Assembly: GCF_021018895.1 (NCBI RefSeq)
Contig: NC_079371.1
Coordinates: 10,400,001 to 10,464,000, forward strand
Direction: 5' to 3'
DNA: 64,000 bases
Source: Seriola aureovittata
Taxonomy: Eukaryota > Chordata > Actinopteri > Carangiformes > Carangidae
The translations under genes were made by a program, and so were the position numbers. The notes beneath the pieces are model-generated. The model had not been told where the DNA came from, ran no database searches, and saw only the letters and a list, made by a program, of their open reading frames with translations. Positions 1-12,300 of this stretch are shown here, one piece after another (the stretch's first letter is position 1; each line of letters starts with the position of its first letter).

Positions 1-266
1 GTTAAATAAGTGACTCCCGCCCCTCCTATAAGCACCCCCCCCTCCCTCCCTCCCATCTGACTGTGTGTCCATATATGATTGAGCTTGCGTTTGTATGACC
101 ACCATCCCGCTGAAACCACCCTGACATCACTGAGAGCCTTTTTGCTGCATGTGCAAAAACCAACCAGCGGGCTGAGATCGAGCCCTTTTCATTAATCTAT
201 CATCAGCTGTGACTGAGGCTGTCTGCGAGGCAACGCTGCTGGGAATACTGGGAATAAGATGAGGAG

Positions 267-287
267 AAATAAATAAATAAATAAATA
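267..287. repeat. (AAAT)n microsatellite
   Basis: Five tandem AAAT units. Confidence 0.9.
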
Positions 288-1511
288 GCATGCATGCATG
301 GTTGCAAAAAAAAAAATTCTGACAGGCATTTGAAGAAAGTTTCTTTTAGTATTTTTAGCCAGATGCATTAAAAAAAAAAAGATTACACTGAGTAACAAGC
401 ATGCATGAAGATAATATAATAATATGAGGATCTATTTGATGATGGAAGATAGATCTTTGGACATCCAAGCAAAGTTAACTGGTGCAGATGTAACCAATTT
501 CCTCGCATTTCTTTGTCTATTTTGTTTTAGATTTGAAGAGTTTTGTTGAAATGAGATATTCCCTGTTTGACTGAAAGTCTCTGTTTTACAAAGAGAGGAG
601 CAGAAAGTCTAAATTCATGACTGGAAAACAAACCTGCAGAATAAATCCTCCAGACACGTGATTTTCACTTACTTTTGTTTCATTTCGGAAAATAAACATT
701 CACTTCAACCATAAAAACCTTTTTATTTATCGCTTGTTTTTCATTTAACCAGCCACGGCTCATCTTCCCTCACGTGTTGTGCTGCTGAGACAGTGTCGAG
801 GAGTAAGATATGATTGTATCATCAGATATCGATCCCAGCCCCAACCTGCTCCATCGCCTGGTTTTGATTTCTCAAACTGGTGCAAGAGGCCTGAAATTGG
901 TCCTTGCAGTGAATTTCACCGTGGCTGTGTTTTTATTTGTCAAGAAAACATTCATGCACTGCTCAGCCGTGTCCATAGGGCCTGTCTGTCTGATTATCTG
1001 TCTGTTCTTTTCTGTTATGTTTGTCCCTCTGCAGTCTCTCTGAAGTGATTGGTTGTAATAGGTTTCCACAAAATATCTTTTTATGTGTAACACGCTCTGA
1101 TGTTTATTTCTTTTTATTTGCTGAGTGCAGATATGATGTGTGAATAGGTGCAACCAGCAACAATGAATGTGAAGAGCAGTGGTGGTTCAGGCTTAATTTC
1201 TAATACAGACCAAATTTAAGGCTCATTAAGAGCAAAAATAAGTTAATGTTAAAACATCTGTACAGAAAACTGACCCCTGGAGCTTATCCCTCAGTTATTA
1301 TTTAAAAAAAAAAAACACATTGTCGGTATTTTATTCTTAAACAGTAAAATATTTCTTTATTTCTTCTGCACATCTGTGCTTTATCTGATGGGGTAAATTA
1401 TTCAGGCCAACCTGCACTGCCAGCAAGTGTTGTGGCATCTCACTAGATTTCTCCTCCCTGGAAAATATGACTCTGTTGTAGAAATCTATTCATCTGAAAG
1501 CTGAACTGCTG

Positions 1512-1583
1512 CAGTGTCAGTCAGTCAGTTAGCCAGTCAGTCCGTCAGCCAGTTGGTCAGTCAGTCAGTCAGTCAGTCAGTGA
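1512..1583. repeat. (CAGT)n imperfect microsatellite
   Basis: About 18 CAGT-type units with point changes (CAGC, CCGT), ending in a clean run of six. Confidence 0.9.
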
Positions 1584-3833
1584 GCACAGCTGGTTGAGCA
1601 GCTCTTCATCAATGACGATAATTTGTTTTGAAATAAAATAATGTGGGAAGTTTTAGGCCGTGATCTGTCAAATCTTATGTAATCTTTGGTCATGATTCTG
1701 ATGCTGAAAACCGCTGGAGTGCATTCGATCTGCTGCTTGAATAGATATAAAAATACTAATGGAAATATGAAGAGCATAAAAGTGCAGATTTACAATTTGC
1801 AATAGCAATTAGCACACAGACACACACACTATCACACACAGTTCTGTATCATCAATTATTCAACAGGACTTTTGGTGTTTGTATGCCTGGATGCTGAGAA
1901 AATTATAGGATTCTAACTACTTTTAATTTCTTTAAATAATTATCAATTTTTTTTTGGTTCATTCAAAATTGAATTGAAAAAAATTAGGGAACATTTTTGG
2001 AGTATTTCCTGTCTTATAATAAGAAAAAGCTGTATACCCCAAAACAGACAACCCCAACAGAGATTCACAGCTACATCCACACCCATAATCCCTCCATACA
2101 GTGGCATGGCTGTGATGTAGCTCGAGTGCTTTCACCACTACAGATAATGCCCATTATTCCAAGGAACACCAACTGAACAACATGACCCTGCTCAATCTAA
2201 TGAAGTCACTAATTTAATATGCCACTGTGCTTTGGTGGCAATAGATTCAAAAACTAATCTGGGCCAAAACTGATTAGGCCTATTAAGTGGTAATGGAGCG
2301 AGGGGCACTTAGCATGCTCGGAGGTTAAGCACCTTTATTTAAGGCGTGGCTGCTCTTTTGTTGTCCTGTTGTTAAGCTGATTGCATAGCTGTGGCCATCT
2401 GTCTACTTGTGTGGTCTTCTGATTCTTCAGACGTGTTCATGCTCAGATCTTTCAGATGTCATTTCAAATGTCTGAGTTTGTGCGCAAGACCCGAGAGGTA
2501 AAGAAAATTGATTTGATTTTTGATTTGAACAGCCACACAAAAAAAAAGTTTGACAGCGCCTTCGAAAACATTTCCTGTGGGTTTAGGCGTCTGTAATCTC
2601 ACACAGTTTGATATTTGTTGTTGTGAGGAATAATTTATAGAGGGATGCAAACAAAAAGCTGAAGTCTGGTAAAAGTGTGACAACTGAAGGAAAACTGAGC
2701 ATATATTTTGACAGGTAACACATTTTTATCAGAGACGCATTTGAAAAAAAAAAAAAGATTATTTAAATCAAACAATCCTTTTAAATAGTGCGGACTTCAA
2801 TTTAATCAAGTGTCAGAGAGAGCTGTTTGTACTAAAATCTCCCCGATGGCAACAGCCTATTGCGTAGTACTTTAATAGTAGAATAAGCTTTCATTGTCTT
2901 TTGATGTGTGACTGATCTGCCGACCAACACAACCAGAAGGCATTCCTTACCCAGAGAGCTGGCTGTGGATCCTCACTCTCTGCCAGCTGAACGCTCACTG
3001 CCACGGCACGTTTTCTTCTCACTCCCAGAAGGCCTTGACACTTTTCTGGCATGTATGAGGGATAGATCATGGGGCATAAAAAAAGACAATGTCCTGCAGT
3101 GAAGAAAATTTATGGCCGGACAGCTCGCGCAGACCCATATGTTTAGGAGGGTGGAGATGAGGCCGTTTTCAAAGCTGCAATCAAATACATCTCAATTAGA
3201 GCTGATTTTTTTTTTTTCTTTCCCTCGCAGTGATACCTGCTTTAATTTGATCGGGCTCAAGACAGACAAGCGAGGCTGCGACACGAGAGGCATTTAGAGC
3301 CTTTGACTTGGTTTTTATGTTAGCTGTGAGTTCAGTAATTTCTCCTCTGAAGAATTTTCAGTTTAGGCCTGATTTAAAAAGAACAAAAAAAAAAACAAAA
3401 CAAAAAAACATAAGACCAAACATGAAAAATTGCATTTTTTATTTGGCGAATGTCAAATTACAAGCCAGAGTTACTGAAACTTTTAAAGGAAATAAAAGGT
3501 CTACTGAAGAGATTAAAATCCTTTAAGTAGTGAATTTATGTATCAAGCAAAATCAGGATGAGTAACTGAACCCAAACTGCACTAATATGTCGAGGATTCT
3601 GTGAAACAGCAAGTGCCTTCATTCCTAACCTATATTTTTAGATTTATTAATGTTATTACATTTTATTTTGGTGTGGATATAATGGGCTCATGTCAGCTTA
3701 TCTAGACAACAGTGCTTCATATATCTTGTATTTTGTAGGAATTTGTTTGTTATTAGGTTTCCAACAGTAAGGTCAGATTTGCAGGGAAATTACAGTAGTG
3801 GAACAGTTCACACATCTAAAGCAGGTGTCAGAC

Positions 3834-3845
3834 GCCATCTACTGG
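3834..3845 (-). promoter_or_regulatory. CTCF-consensus core near the left end
   Basis: The minus strand reads CCAGTAGATGGC, again an exact match to CCASYAGRKGGC, followed by GTC. It has the same orientation as the site at 61711-61722. Similar words also occur in dispersed fish repeats, so this could be repeat-derived. Confidence 0.3.
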
Positions 3846-4480
3846 TAGCTCAGGTTCCTTTATCTTTCAACTGTCTGCTGCTACATGCTGTCCACATTCT
3901 CACAGTGAGCACTGGCTTTAACACATTTTTTTTGTTTTACACATATTGAACATTACTACTTAAATTCATTGATTAAAAAATAAAATACATGCCTATTTGA
4001 GAGAAAAATGACTAACATATGGAAATATTTGTTCCTATATTATCAAGGCAAATGAAGAGAAATGAAATATGATGTATAGATTTCTTTAAAAGAACTAGAA
4101 CATACTGTGTGCAACAAATAATTGATATACTAGTGTGATTTGAAATGAAAATAGGATGTTATTTGAAGAAATATGTAAATAAACTGATCCCAACAGTCAA
4201 CACTTTACTGTAAATCAGAAGAAAGTGTTTATGGTGAAAACTAGAACCAAAATTACCTAAAGAAGAAAAAGTCAATTTGCTCAAACAAGCCAAAATCAAA
4301 CAAACACTATACAGATTGAATAATTCTGCTCAGGACTCAATCAAGTCCCGTCCCCAGCCGTTTCAGTGCGGTCTCATAAGACTTTGAGGCTGAAAGCACA
4401 GCCATGGAGCAGCTGAGCACCATCCTGTCTGTGACTCCACCATGTGACCCTGCGGCCTGTCTATCCAGATGGCCACTTTT

Positions 4481-4543
4481 CTGTCTGTCTGCCTGCTTGC
4501 CTGCCTGCCTGCCTGCCTGCCTGTCTGTCTGTCTGTCTGTCTC
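4481..4543. repeat. Compound (CTGC)n/(CTGT)n microsatellite
   Basis: A CTGC run followed by a CTGT run. It creates repetitive artefact frames on both strands (for example 4337-4732). Confidence 0.95.
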
Positions 4544-7500
4544 TCGGCCTGTCTTCCTCTCGCAGTGCCGCCCATCTGAGCCCAGTCCCTGAGCCCAGTC
4601 CCTGAGCCGGCACGGGAGCTCTTCCTCTGACAGCTCCCTGAGCCCTGCTGCTGCTAACCAGCACCAAAATACCCTGACCGGCACGGGCTGCATACACGTT
4701 AGTGCATGAGGGGCTAAATCATGTGTATGCAATGTTTACGGATGAGCGTTTGCATGTGTTTTCACAAAGGCTTATAAACAGATTATACCAATTCCAATAT
4801 AATTAGTATTAAATGGCTCATGTATTTTCCACAAAATGTTTAAAATGTACAATTTTTGTGCCCCGAAAATGTCAAGACTTTTCCTCCTGATGTCTTTCTG
4901 TGATGGAAAGGTCTGTGGAAAAACTTTCAAACCAAATTGCAGTGAAAACCCAAACGGATGAAAAATTCCTTCAAGCAGCTCTGTAGGTCTCTGAAGCAGT
5001 GACTCACAGTTTAAAAGAAACGCAGAGATATAAAACACTCATTTAGATATAGAAATAAACAAACCACTATACTTAACTAAATTAACGGACACAATGACAG
5101 ACTAATAACTGATGATGTTTCAGCCTCATATCCTGATCTACCATAAATACACTTCCTGTATAATTTGTGTTGAGCAAAACAAAATGAACTGTGCGAGGCA
5201 AACTGCTGCTATGTTGACATTAGAAAAAGAATCAAGATTGTGCTCAGGTGCTTCGAACCATTTGTGGGTTATTTTTACAGATGCCATTTTCCATGACCCT
5301 GTCTTGTAAGATGACTCTGCCTCTTACAAGCAGGAGAGATGGCCGCCCTCAGGTGGGCGTCTTCCTTACTTAGGACGGCACAGACCACGCCCCCGACATG
5401 GAGGATCTCCTTCGAGTCGTGTTTTTATCGTTTCTGGACTTAAGTGTAGGCCACTTAACTATCTAAGCTTTCGTAGTGATCATCCCATTTATCTGGGATT
5501 ATTGCAGTGAATTTACTGTTTGGTCTTCTTCCAGGCCTAAAATGTCAAGTCCAAAGTCATGTATGCAGTAGCTTTATTCGGTAAGACCTTCGCAGATCCG
5601 TCCAAAGCTGGTAGCAGTTGATCTTTGGATAGAGCATGAAATAAATAAATCCTCTTTAGCAGATCAATATTCATCCTATTTAATGCTGGATGTGAAACTG
5701 CTGGATTTGAGGTGGTAATGCTGATGTACAGCTAATCGTTGGAAAATAAGCAGCAGGGCTTTGCGATTCTCCAGCAGATAGTTTAAACAGGAAGACGGAT
5801 GAGTAAATGCCGATTGTCTAGGCAGTGAAAAACCTGCTAGTGATTACTTGTAATTTATACCTTCCAATTAATACGCAGTGAGTCTCTTCAGGAGTGGGAG
5901 GGGAGGGGGGATAGTGTGAGGACTCATGTTGATGAGTGTGTTATTGAAGCAGGAAAATGAGCCGCTGACACATTTCCTGCTGCAGTTTCACAGTAATGAC
6001 ATTGTACACTAATGATATTAGTTGACACCGCTTGTATAAATAGAGAGAGGGGAAGTGAATTGATATAACAGAAGGGATGTGAGGTTTCATTATTATTCTT
6101 CTTACTCCCCGTGTATTTCATTGTAGGAAGAACAAGCGAGAGGACATGACCTCTGGCGGGATTGGATTTTGGCATGAGGGAGGAACTGACTCTTCCTCCA
6201 TGTGTAAATTCACTCTGTGGTAACAGCACTAAAGCACCTGTGACAGAGTGTGACAGTGGAGAGTCCACAGGGCTCTGCACGAGTTGTGACTGATAAGTTC
6301 GCAGTGGTGCACTATAAGGCCGGTTCCCATAGCATAAAATACATTAAAGCATCAAGAACTTGACCAGTGTAATTTACGGCTGAACTCTCTGTTCCCTGTT
6401 GGGAAGAGCCCCGCCCACACAGACTCTCAGCCTTTCTGGCCAATGATTTACATCACTTGTAGCTACTATGAATTGAGGGGCTGAAGTCTGCATACCGACT
6501 CTGTACAGTCGTCTTTCTAAACGTGAGCATGACTGCAGCTCGCTTTGATGGATCGTCCCAAGATGTGTCCTAATTCCAGAAACAAATGAATAAGGAAATA
6601 CTTTCGAAACAAAAAAAATATGTCTATTATGAAAAATTAAAACCGCTCCTGCTTGTGTGTCTTGACTTCACAGACCTCACTGGGATAAGCAGGATTTACA
6701 GTTCTTTTCCTTTTAATAACAAATAGCCACATAGACCAAAGGATTTTTTTCCCCCTGCATATTATGGGGTGTTTCAATCTCTTTTTTTTTCTCAGGCCAA
6801 CAATTTGTTTTCCCATAGAGCACCAAAACTTACAGTATTACAATTCTCCAGGAGGTTAATAATAGAAGCTATGGACAAATACTGCTTTCTGGCATTTTTC
6901 CACACTTGCTACTCAACTTAAAGCATTTTTAAAAAGACCCAGGCATTTCTTGCTTCTACTTGTTTAAACCAGAAGGGTTAGTCCTGTCAATTACCATAAA
7001 TCAAGGCACTATTATAAGCAGGACCGTGACATGATGACAAAGAGACCTTAAAATATAAATATTATGCCATTAAGCTCATCTTTGCCAATCTGGGATTACA
7101 CTGATGACCTAGCAGGTACAAAATCTATTTTTTCTCCCGGCACACATGATACCCATATGGCTATGAAACTGACATGAATACACAAACAATAAATTTCGTA
7201 ACTTAGACCCAAAACACCTGTGTTCTTGTGGCTAGAACCTCGCTGAAATAACACAGTCAAGCAGAGAGTGGTTGTTGAGTTATTGTTGTTTGGAGACAAT
7301 AAAGTCACTGCCAGTGGAGTTTTCAAGATCACAAACTATGTCTATAGATTCAAGATTCAACATGCATCACGCAACATAGTACAGGTTTTCCCTGATAGTC
7401 TCCAGCTGTGTAGTAACTTTATTAAAAACTATTAAAAAAACAAACTGACTAAATAGAAATATATAAACATATATACAACTACACACTAAAAGGCTATACA

Positions 7501-7899
7501 GAGGTAACAAAACCTGAACAAAATGTGCAAACAAACTAAAATAAGTTGACTAAAAATACTGTAGTATAGTAAAATACGCAACACTTTGCTGGTCATTTCT
7601 TAAGTGTTTGATAATTTACTCTATGTTTATGTGTATTTGTAGAAAAAACGGATGGCTTTGACTGTAAATTCATAAAGAATACAAGTGGTAGGTCACTGAA
7701 ACTGTGCTGGAAACCAGAGATCCCAGTGCAAAGGGGGGGACGCATAGAAGGAGACCGGCTCAGTGCTACAAAGCTGCCGAGCCGGGATGTTTACCAAGGA
7801 TTTTTGGCTCACCAAGCTGAAGGGCTAAGAGAGAAAAGAAGAAAGGAAAGACGAAAGAGGAAGAAGACGAAAAAAAAAAAAGAAGATATTTGGCATTTC

Positions 7900-8380
7900 T
7901 GACTTTTCCTCAACAAACACCCCAGGGTCTAAGAGTCTCATTTAAATAAACAAAACCAAGGGGGCTGGATCAATTTGTGGACAATAAGCTTTGCCTCGGG
8001 GCCCCGTGCTCTGACAAGCTTCGAAAGTGGCGCCGGACTGTGTCTCGCTGAGTCAGAGGTAGAAATCCCATCCTTCAACAAGTTGTTGTGAAGCAATGTT
8101 CACAGGCTTCACTGGTGGCCTCAGCCGCCTCTGCACAACTTTGAAGTCAGTGGAGGCAGACTCGGCTGCAAATAGGCAAATCTCCATGTACAAAATGGCC
8201 GCTTGCCTCAAAGGAGGAGTGTAGGAGAGGAGAAAAAAGCAGCTCTTGGCTGTGCGGAGAGGAGCTTGGACTGAAACCGCCGCCTAGACCAGATGTCGGA
8301 TTTAGGAAACTGACTGGAGCACCTGCAGACTCCAGCAGCCAGGTCTCGGTCCTGGGCTACTCCAAAGGTCATGACCTCTC
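7900..8380. promoter_or_regulatory. Candidate conserved non-coding element, GC-balanced island
   Basis: After a purine-rich tract (7826-7885) there is 480 bp of complex sequence with no simple repeat and no exon. It includes CATTTAAATAAACAAAACCA, TTTGTGGACAATAAGCTT, GGGGCCCC, TGCAAATAGGCAAATC and ends in the AGGTCATGACCT palindrome. The texture (dense factor-like words, higher GC than flanks) is what developmental enhancers look like. Conservation is not testable here. Confidence 0.3.
8366..8377. promoter_or_regulatory. Palindromic thyroid/retinoid receptor element AGGTCATGACCT
   Basis: This is a perfect 12-bp palindrome of two AGGTCA half-sites with no spacer (the classical TREpal). It sits at the edge of a GC-balanced, repeat-free island. 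About 0.004 occurrences are expected by chance in a 64-kb window of equal base composition. Confidence 0.5.
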
Positions 8381-11082
8381 TTCAGAGGTAAATGAGGGGG
8401 TTTCATCAGGTTTCCATGTGCTGTATCTTTGACAGCAGTCGCACAGTAAAACCAGTGTTCCTTGGTTCCCTGTAGTTACCATGTATGACCAGCAGAGAGC
8501 GGCCATGACACAAAGAAACCCCACAAGATCAGGGTCAGTAGTTTCTTCGAATGTCAACAAAGATTGCAAGAAATCATCATTTCTGCTCTTACTCAGCAGT
8601 TAAAGGTTTATTAAGATGTTTAATATGAATTAGAAGAATTGTGTCTGTTCCATGACACATTCAATTCTGAAGCAGCCTCATCCTCACTGAAGCATGTGAG
8701 CCTAAAAACAAACAAAACAGGAAAAATAACATTTTCTACTTCTGCAACTATAATATAATCATATATAATGCTGAGGTGAAATGCATGCATTCGGAGCACT
8801 GAGTCATGTTCTTAGGGAGGAAGAGATTAAGAGTAATTATTTGTTTATGTTCAGATTCCAGCATATAAATGGATTAACTTTTGCCTTTTGATCGGTACAG
8901 ATTGGTTCACAGGACTTCACCAGTGTGTTGCAGGCTAAGACGTTGAAGATTTTCAGGTCATAATAAAAGGTGACTGTAAACTGTGAGTATTTGAAAAGCA
9001 ATGGTCAGCTGTGATGTGTCTAGTAGACCACTAGAGACTGAACTGCATCCACAAAAGACAATTTATTTCACCCAAAATAAAAGCTCTGGCCCATAACCAA
9101 GGTTTTTAATGAGAAATCATTGCAATGGACGTAACACTGAAATTGCTTTGTTGTTCTTTTGTTTTCATTTCTTTTCCACTGTAATGTATTGTTCTATCCT
9201 TTGTTTATCTTTATTTATCAATAACTACCTAATGTTTTCAACTCTCTAGGTTTTTCTATACACAGATATTTATCCAAAGTGCTGTGTAACAGTTTGCCAG
9301 GAGCATGTTTATGTATGAGGAATTTTAACTTCATTTCTGCAGCAGATTTATATCCTAAAGTTTGTATCACGCTGTCGGTCCGATCAGCTGGTTGCAACAA
9401 AGGGAAAAAGTGTTGTCCACAAGAGGTCATCTGCTGTGATTGGTATGAGCCAAATGATACTTTTAGTCCAAAGCTTACACATTGTACCAATAATCATCTT
9501 TACTTTCTATTAGCCTGCAAAGTAATTAAAAAATTATTTTTTCCCCAAAACTTCTTATCAGGAGAAAATTCGACCAAAAAATAACGAATAAAATAAGTGT
9601 TGCTTCCATTATATCTGTTTCTAAATAGAGGAACCTGAGGCAATAGAAATGACCAGTATCATCTTAAAACACTTGTAATTATCGGTCAAATCATAATTCC
9701 CCTATTAAAATATCAGTAAAGTTTGTTTATTAGCTTAAACACACAAAGTGACACATTACATTTACTGTGGATTCACTCCTTTGTTCTAATGATAAATTCC
9801 TAAACAGTTTTTTTTTTCCAGTAGTGATGAACTTCAGAGCTGGCCTCTCTGCATCTTATCTACCATTCATTGTACAGCCAGGGGTCACTTGGGGTCACTG
9901 ACAGTCTGTTTGACACAATACCCCACAACCCCAGCCTCCAAACCTTATCGAGACATGGCCGACATTTCTACAATGTATGACTGTCCATAAAAGGTTCAGA
10001 ACCTGAATCACAGCAGCCAGATAAAATGAAAAGTATGACATCACCGCCAAGGCGGGACAGAAGAGTGCGATACCACCACCAGCGGTGTCCATCCGCTGTC
10101 AGGTATACACTGAAAGTGTTACTCCTCGCTTATCAAGGAAATGAATTAATGACAGTGCCTGCCAGTTGGAATTGGCTGCAGGAAAACATTAACAGAAATA
10201 ACAGAAGTTTTCCCAGCACAGGCAGAGAAACCACCATGAGAGAACATATTTTCTGAGACAAAGATTTGCAGCGCTCTTGATTTTAAAGGCCCATCCCACA
10301 AAATGTAGTTTCTACTGTTGCAAGAAAACTGAGACCGCCCATTGGCTTTCAGTATTAGGTTTTATTTTGTGGGTGGTTATTTGATGATCAGCGTTGGTTT
10401 ATTAGGATGTAATTTACATGTATTTATAGAAGAATAAACTGAATGTTTGATCCTTTGAAAATGGAAACCCTGAATCAGTTCATGGCTCTTTTGAATTTAA
10501 CATTTGACATCTTTCAAAGTGTGTTTCCATGAATACTCCTAAAACACTCACTGACAAACCACATGTTTGTGCAGTGAGTTTTATAATCCTGCAAGGCTCC
10601 AATTGTTATTTTTTCCTCTTAAACTAATTGAACCAAGGATGTAGAAAATCATCAACATGTCAGTTAAAGTTATATTTTTTGTTTAGCAGCTCCACTATCT
10701 TCCCAAGGTAAGATTTGGGAACTACTGGTAGTAAAATTTTCAAAATAAAAGGACAATTTACTACCGTGGGTCAGGGAAAGGGCAGCCACGTTTATGCTGC
10801 ACTACATTTAAAGGGCTTCAACTCCCCTGAGATGAAATAAGATCCTTTCTGTTGTTTGTTCACATTTGATAAAGACAAAAACATTCAAAAATGTGTCTAT
10901 TACTGTGCTTAAAAACATCTTTATGGATTTTCATGTTTGATATCAACGCTTATAAAGGGGAGGTATGACTTGTTCTTCAGATTGTATAATTGAAGGAATT
11001 GAGACTCTTAATTTCTTTGATCCCATGGCTTCCTGAAATGGCCGGCTTAAACACTGCTCTGCTGTTCTCTCTCTTCCCACAG

Positions 11083-11121
11083 GAGACTTTCCATCTCATC
11101 CCAGACACTGAACGAGCTGGT
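11083..11121 (+). other. Microexon-like segment (39 nt) with strong splice signals
   Basis: The acceptor side has a branch-point-like CTTAAAC, then CTGTTCTCTCTCTTCCCAC and AG. The donor side is GGT|GTAAGC. The 39-nt segment is a multiple of three and open in two of three phases. One phase reads RLSISSQTLNEL, the other ETFHLIPDTERAG. I do not recognise either peptide and no flanking exon is convincing. It could be an exon of a gene spanning the window, a non-coding RNA exon, or chance. Confidence 0.2.
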
Positions 11122-11377
11122 GTAAGCCTCTCTAAGTCACTCTTAGCTCCGCCGCCTCAGCTTGTATAAACCAATTCATGCTGAATAAGACCATGTTAAT
11201 CTGGGGTTTACAACGGGACTAAGTAACTTGATTTCTATCCTCTGTTAACCTGAAGTTGCTGCGATGGCCAACTGGACAGGGTTTTTTTTAATTATTGTTA
11301 CTGTTCCCAAGACAATGTGTTCATGTTTTCATCTCAAGTTGTCCTGTTGCTTTGTGTTGTTGAAAAGGAAGGATAAG

Positions 11378-11411
11378 ACACACACACACACGCACACACA
11401 CGTATACACAC
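11378..11411. repeat. (CA)n microsatellite
   Basis: CA repeat with CG and TA interruptions. Confidence 0.9.
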
Positions 11412-12273
11412 TGCATCCAAAAAAGGGGGTTTCAGTTCCCACAGCTTCATTTCATTTTCCTGAATGCACCGAAAACTACAGATGAATGAATTCAGATATC
11501 ATGGGCACCAACTGAGATGAAAATATATTCCCATCTAATTAATGCTATGAGCATAACACAGGCATGTGTGTGATGTAAAACCTACATTACACACCCATGA
11601 GTTTATTTTCTTTTCATCTTTCTATTCAGAATTATTGCTGCATTGCACAGGCCATTAACAATCTTTGATAGAGATAATTATACTGAGATCAAAAATGACA
11701 ATTTTTATGGAGCAGTTTTCAATACAAAATTAAACAGACATATCAATAAAAGTGAAAGACATGACAGTTAACGAGTCTTTAATAGAGCTGAGCTGTGTCA
11801 GAAAACAATCAATGGAACTAGTTTTTCTTTAATTTCCATATAGTTTGGTCCAGTGTTTATGGAGCTTTACCGCAAAACTGTTGACATTTGACTTAAATCG
11901 ACTCAGTTGAATGAAATTTCACTTTTTCTCAACCTTCACAACCCTGGATAATAAAAAATGAACGATTCACAGGGCAGCTACAGCTCAAGAAAAAAAAATA
12001 TAAACTAGATTTTAAAATCTGGTTTAAGCCACCATTTTGTCTCTTTCTCTTTCTTGATGGGACCTTTTCTGCAAACAAACCTGGTGTGTGTTATACTTTG
12101 GCAGGCTTGACAAGGAGTTTGATGTTGATGAAAACCTGTCATTGGGAATCCTTCGATTCATGCATGGGGGTGTTTGTTGCTGTGGGAGACTGGACTTATC
12201 AGCAACTGTCTGCACAGTGTGATATATGGAAGGACTCGTCTCAAGGAGGTAAGAGCATGAAAAGTGGCAATAT

Positions 12274-12300
12274 CTATTGATTCAGTGTATGAATCAATAG
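12274..12300. other. Perfect 11-bp inverted repeat with 5-nt loop
   Basis: The arms CTATTGATTCA (12274-12284) and TGAATCAATAG (12290-12300) surround GTGTA. Confidence 0.85.

Larger units (their letters stand above)
1..7899. other. No gene seen; AT-rich intergenic or intronic DNA
   Basis: Apart from the items listed separately I see no exon. Complex stretches at about 2090-2360 (with TTTGGTGGCAATAG and TGATTAGGCC words) and 3170-3300 could be regulatory. The frame at 3112-3297 follows a strong acceptor-like tract but closes after 21 codons. Confidence 0.5.

Noticed and set aside
3209..3297. Strong acceptor-like poly(T)…CTCGCAG followed by a short frame
   Set aside because: The frame closes after 21 codons, the peptide is unknown and no upstream donor partner was found.
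4337..4732. 131-codon minus-strand frame with repeated Arg/Gln/Thr/Asp
   Set aside because: It is the translation of the CTGC/CTGT microsatellite and flanks, not a gene.
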